Positions 6,101-7,645 of a stretch of 7,645 nt of DNA are shown in pieces. Location: the NCBI GenBank assembly GCA_027041035.1, contig JALULB010000317.1, positions 13,292 to 20,936 of the forward strand, written 5' to 3'. Each line of letters begins with the position of its first letter. The stretch's first letter is position 1. A model generated the notes under the pieces. That model ran no database searches, had not been told where the DNA came from, and saw only the letters and a program-made list of their open reading frames with translations. Position numbers and translations under genes: made by a program. Source of the stretch: Sedimenticola sp. (GTDB lineage Bacteria > Pseudomonadota > Gammaproteobacteria > Chromatiales > Chromatiaceae).

Positions 6101-7190
6101 GCGTGCTGCTCATGAAATCGAAGGACGAGAGCAGGCGATAGAACTCGATGGCGCGATTCTCGCGGTCCAGCTCGTTGATCGCCAGTCCCATCGCGACGCG
6201 CATGAAGAAAGCCTGCGGCAGCTCGATGCGCTGGCCGTCGGAATGGATGAAATAGCGGTCGTTCAGGGTTTGCAGGCCGAGATAGGTGAAGCGCAGATCG
6301 CGCTCTACATCCATCGCCTCGGCCAGTCTTTGCAGGTCATATTGCAACAGCTGGCTGTCGAGCAGCTCCAGCTCCACCGCCTTGCGCACATAGCTGGCGA
6401 AGTAGGCCGGATAGACCGAAGCCATCTCCGCCTGGGTGGCGACGTTGGTGTCCAGGCCGAGAAAAGCCAGCGCCTCGCGACGCAGGCTGTCGAGCAGCAG
6501 GCGCGCGGCGACCTGGCTGTAGTTCGGTTCCTTCTCGATCAGGGTACGCGCGCTCATCACCAGCGCCTGACCGACATCGCTATCCTTCACGCCGTCGAAC
6601 AGGTTGCGGCAGGTGTCTTGCAGGATGGCCTCGGCGTCGACCGACTCCAGTCCGGCGCAGGCCTCCTCGACCAGCGCGCGCATGCGCGCCACGTCCAACG
6701 GTCGCTGGCTGCCGTCCTCCAGCGTGACCTTCACCAGGTGCTCTTGCTCCGCGTTCTCCTTGCGTGCCTGTTCGCGCTGCTGGGCGCGTTCGGCGCGATA
6801 CAACACATAGGCGCGCGCCACCTTGTGTTCGCCGGCGCGCATCATCGCCAGTTCGACCTGATCCTGAATGTCCTCGATATGCAGCGTGCCGCCGTTCGGC
6901 TGACGCCGGGTCAGCGCGATGACCACCTGTTCGGTCAACTGCTTGACCACATCGTGCACACGCGCGGATGCCGCGGCATTACCGCCCTCCACGGCGAGAA
7001 ACGCCTTCGTCATCGCCACCTCGATCTTGCTGGCGTCGAAGCCGGTGACCTTGTTGTTGCGCCGGATCACCTGAAACTCGCCCGGAACCAGCGCGCTCAA
7101 CTCGCCGCCGGCGGCGCCGGTGGGCACCTCGCCGACCGGCGGCAGCGCGAAACTCATCGGGGTGGTGGCGTCTGTGTTCTCAGTGGACAT
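3168..7190 (-). CDS. nrdA: Class Ia ribonucleotide reductase, large (alpha) subunit, intein-interrupted
   Basis: The precursor has 1340 residues. Removing the intein (449-826) leaves 962, close to Pseudomonas NrdA. The enzyme reduces ribonucleoside diphosphates to deoxy forms in the cytosol, together with NrdB. Residues about 38-133 form an ATP-cone (VIRRNNKVTGFDASKI), the overall activity switch. A second, more degenerate cone follows at about 152-243. Catalytic residues by comparison with E. coli are: Cys379 (SSC) and Cys986 (VCNLGS) as the redox pair; Asn969, Cys971 and Glu973 (NLCTE) as the active-site core with the thiyl cysteine; and Tyr1288-Tyr1289 as the radical-transfer pair. PTATISNICGVSQSIEP (1155-1171) is a family signature loop. 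The tail CEACQ carries Cys1336 and Cys1339, which re-reduce the active site through thioredoxin or glutaredoxin. The ATG at 7190 follows GGAGGA closely. Both extein parts are intact, so the gene is probably functional if splicing works. Confidence 0.97.
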   Translation of the reverse strand: MSTENTDATTPMSFALPPVGEVPTGAAGGELSALVPGEFQVIRRNNKVTGFDASKIEVAMTKAFLAVEGGNAAASARVHDVVKQLTEQVVIALTRRQPNGGTLHIEDIQDQVELAMMRAGEHKVARAYVLYRAERAQQREQARKENAEQEHLVKVTLEDGSQRPLDVARMRALVEEACAGLESVDAEAILQDTCRNLFDGVKDSDVGQALVMSARTLIEKEPNYSQVAARLLLDSLRREALAFLGLDTNVATQAEMASVYPAYFASYVRKAVELELLDSQLLQYDLQRLAEAMDVERDLRFTYLGLQTLNDRYFIHSDGQRIELPQAFFMRVAMGLAINELDRENRAIEFYRLLSSFDFMSSTPTLFNSGTLRPQLSSCYLTSVPDDLDGIYSAIKDNALLSKYAGGLGNDWTRVRGMGAHIKGTNGKSQGVVPFLKVANDTAVAVNQCFAGDTLLHTAEGIKAIKDIRRGDLVLGQRGIYREVRKCMTYNQTDPMVEIDIKHAIDTLRVTSEHPLWAIRGIPLEQANKRSYAWLEKSKVAPEWVDAGKLEKGDYVAQVIPREVTPVHGFDEEDARLYGILLGDGHCAKNGLEWGVSGNPERDTHLDFVRHYLESRGIHYWVKNQQRNCLQIGWSAGFGVARDGTSGRLIRGDNPGFVFSHDALYDESGNKRIHRHYAHLPHRQALALIQGLIETDGGISRGKEIYFTNTSRTLVEGLRYQLLRLGVPSAGQYREREQNPEGTRADGARIRFDGICKAYDLRIPAVPELARLVGCKPVGKQNWLVWKNWLFTRVRGLKPLSPIPFVYDLKVEGDESYMTTSALAHNGGKRKGAVCAYLETWHLDIEDFLELRKNTGDERRRTHDMNTANWIPDLFMKRVAEEGDWTLFSPDEVPDLHDLTGAEFEKTYVAYEEKAARGEIRVFRTLKALDLWRKMLGMLFETGHPWITFKDPCNLRSPQQHMGVVHSSNLCTEITLNTSDNEIAVCNLGSVNLAAHVDENGLNMEKLEKTVGTAMRMLDNVIEYNYYSVPQARYSNLRHRPVGLGVMGFQDALYKQRLPYASEEAIVFADRSMEAVSYFAIQASTRLAEERGRYPTYEGSLWSQGILPIDSINILAEQRGQYLQQDRSRTLDWDSLRERVRHVGMRNSNCMAIAPTATISNICGVSQSIEPTYQNLFVKSNLSGEFTVVNPYMVHDLKAAGLWDEVMANDLKYYDGSVQHIDRLPDELKALYATAFELDSRWLVEAASRRQKWIDQGQSLNLYMAEPSGKKLDNLYKLAWVRGLKTTYYLRSMGATGVEKTATDPRQGNQAAQAGGPSSAITATAPKACSILDPDCEACQ
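4713..5846 (-). mobile_element. Intein with LAGLIDADG homing endonuclease inside NrdA, Gly at +1
   Basis: The 378-residue insertion runs from Cys1 (precursor 449) to Asn378 (826). The flanks AVAVNQ and GGKRKGA join into the normal NrdA sequence. Splicing motifs are block A CFAGDTLLHT, block B TSEH (63-66), block F VYDLKVEGDESYMTT (358-372) and block G SALAHN with the usual His-Asn end. The middle is a homing endonuclease with two LAGLIDADG helices: LYGILLGDG (129-137) and LIQGLIETDG (240-249), each keeping its acidic residue (Asp136, Asp248). The endonuclease would cut an nrdA allele lacking the intein and promote its copying. The odd point is the next residue, Gly827, where nearly all inteins need Cys, Ser or Thr. 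In that respect it resembles A-type bacterial intein-like domains. A hand-counted 60-base sample of intein DNA (5641-5700) had 33 G+C against 45 in one extein sample (6661-6720), which hints at transfer but is a tiny sample. Confidence 0.95.
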
Positions 7191-7193
7191 GCT

Positions 7194-7199
7194 TCCTCC
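7194..7199 (-). promoter_or_regulatory. Strong ribosome binding site of nrdA
   Basis: The minus strand reads GGAGGA three bases before the ATG at 7190. The purine core is near-perfect, though the spacing is on the short side. It supports the chosen start. Confidence 0.75.
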
Positions 7200-7267
7200 G
7201 GGCGTCGTTTATTCAGGTGGTTCACGGAATCGGGTAGGCTGGCCGGGCAATCCCGATCCGTGTGCGA

Positions 7268-7315
7268 TTTCAATATATACGCTCCAGATGGCATGTCAAC
7301 CACAAGATATTGTGT
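7268..7315 (-). promoter_or_regulatory. nrdA promoter overlapped by paired NrdR-like boxes
   Basis: On the minus strand TTGACA (7294-7299) and TATATT (7272-7277) are 16 bases apart, a good sigma70-type promoter. Transcription would start near 7265, giving a leader of about 75 bases. Just upstream of the -35 is ACACAATATCTTGTGG (7300-7315), very close to the NrdR box consensus. Exactly 32 bp on, centre to centre, AGCGTATATATTGAAA (7268-7283) covers the -10 and is a weaker match. NrdR is the ATP/dATP-sensing repressor of RNR genes and typically binds two boxes about three helical turns apart, as seen here. Occupancy of both would block RNA polymerase. Confidence 0.78.
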
Positions 7316-7354
7316 ATTTGCTGTTGAAGTTAAGCGGGAATCCTGTGAGCAGTC

Positions 7355-7363
7355 TGTGGATAA
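7355..7363 (-). promoter_or_regulatory. Perfect DnaA box upstream of nrdA
   Basis: The minus strand reads TTATCCACA, the ideal DnaA-binding nonamer, about 60 bp upstream of the -35. DnaA boxes upstream of nrdAB are known in E. coli, where DnaA links RNR expression to the replication cycle. A single perfect nonamer can occur by chance, but its position makes a role plausible. Confidence 0.6.
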
Positions 7364-7432
7364 GCGGGCTAAGCCGCTCATTCGCCGGACAAAGTTTATT
7401 GTCGGCTGACTTGTGCTGTTCGACACCACAGG

Positions 7433-7448
7433 ATACAAGATATTGCGG
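7433..7448. promoter_or_regulatory. Distal NrdR-like box
   Basis: This 16-mer matches the proximal strong box at 12 of 16 positions, including an exact shared 11-mer, acaagatattg (7302-7312 and 7435-7445). The two copies are 133 bp apart. No good partner box is seen 31-32 bp away on either side; a weak 9 of 16 match at 7470-7485 is 37 bp away. It could be an auxiliary NrdR site or a site for a gene to the right of the window. Confidence 0.35.
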
Positions 7449-7559
7449 TCCGTCAAGCATGTTGAGAATAAAACGCATATTGCGTGTGGCTCAATGCCAC
7501 TAGCATGGCCTGTGGATGGAATCGGTGGCTGGGAAGGTCGGAAGAAACCGGGAAATTTC

Positions 7560-7645
7560 GTAACTACTCACCCCCGACAGGAATCGCCGCCGCTATTGGC
7601 TGTTTCTTCCGGAAAACGCCGTGAATACCTCCCTGTAGGCTCGGC
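7560..7645. mobile_element. Second copy of the MITE-like element, truncated by the window
   Basis: These 86 bases match 1084-1169 without gaps at 79 positions. Similarity starts exactly at the GTAAC end defined by the first copy, while the sequences before it differ. That independently confirms the element boundary. The rest of the copy continues beyond the window. If it is complete, its duplication should be gaaatttc, the 8 bases at 7552-7559. Confidence 0.85.

Noticed and set aside
5928..7409. Long plus-strand open frame (493 codons) opposite nrdA
   Set aside because: It is antisense to clearly recognisable NrdA sequence, has no family signature, and such frames are expected opposite high-GC genes.
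7296..7478. Small 60-codon minus-strand frame upstream of nrdA
   Set aside because: It overlaps the promoter, NrdR-like boxes and DnaA box, and has no recognisable start signal or family.

Overview
The window looks like chromosomal DNA from a high-GC gammaproteobacterium. The ribonucleotide reductase (RNR) genes are of the Pseudomonas kind: a large subunit with two N-terminal ATP-cones and a small subunit with a Pro/Ala-rich N-terminal tail. Placement near the purple or sulfur-oxidising Chromatiales is only a guess. All three genes lie on the minus strand, so transcription runs from right to left.

Region by region. Bases 7560-7645 are the truncated start of a dispersed repeat. Bases 7191-7559 are the nrdA control region. 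It has a good sigma70-type promoter overlapped by a strong and a weak NrdR-like box 32 bp apart, a perfect DnaA box further upstream, and an additional NrdR-like sequence. Bases 3168-7190 are nrdA (1340 codons), interrupted in frame by a 378-residue intein with a LAGLIDADG homing endonuclease at 4713-5846. Removing it restores a 962-residue class Ia RNR large subunit. Bases 2648-3167 separate nrdA from nrdB and hold hairpins and two tandem copies of a 149-bp repeat. Bases 1484-2647 are nrdB. Bases 1076-1367 hold a 276-bp MITE-like element with terminal inverted repeats and a perfect 8-bp target duplication. Bases 153-998 encode an HDOD-domain protein. The left edge carries what looks like half of a terminator.

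Functionally, NrdA and NrdB form the aerobic ribonucleotide reductase that makes dNTPs. The promoter elements suggest control by NrdR and by DnaA, which would couple dNTP supply to replication. NrdA function depends on removal of the intein, which lies inside the loop that communicates effector binding to substrate choice.

The most unusual feature is the residue after the intein. It has a canonical Cys1, TxxH motif and His-Asn C-terminus, but the following (+1) residue is Gly instead of Cys, Ser or Thr. Standard splicing chemistry is therefore unavailable. Next in interest is the MITE-like element, whose GTAA ends and 8-bp duplication recall the IS66 family; a second copy starts at the right edge.
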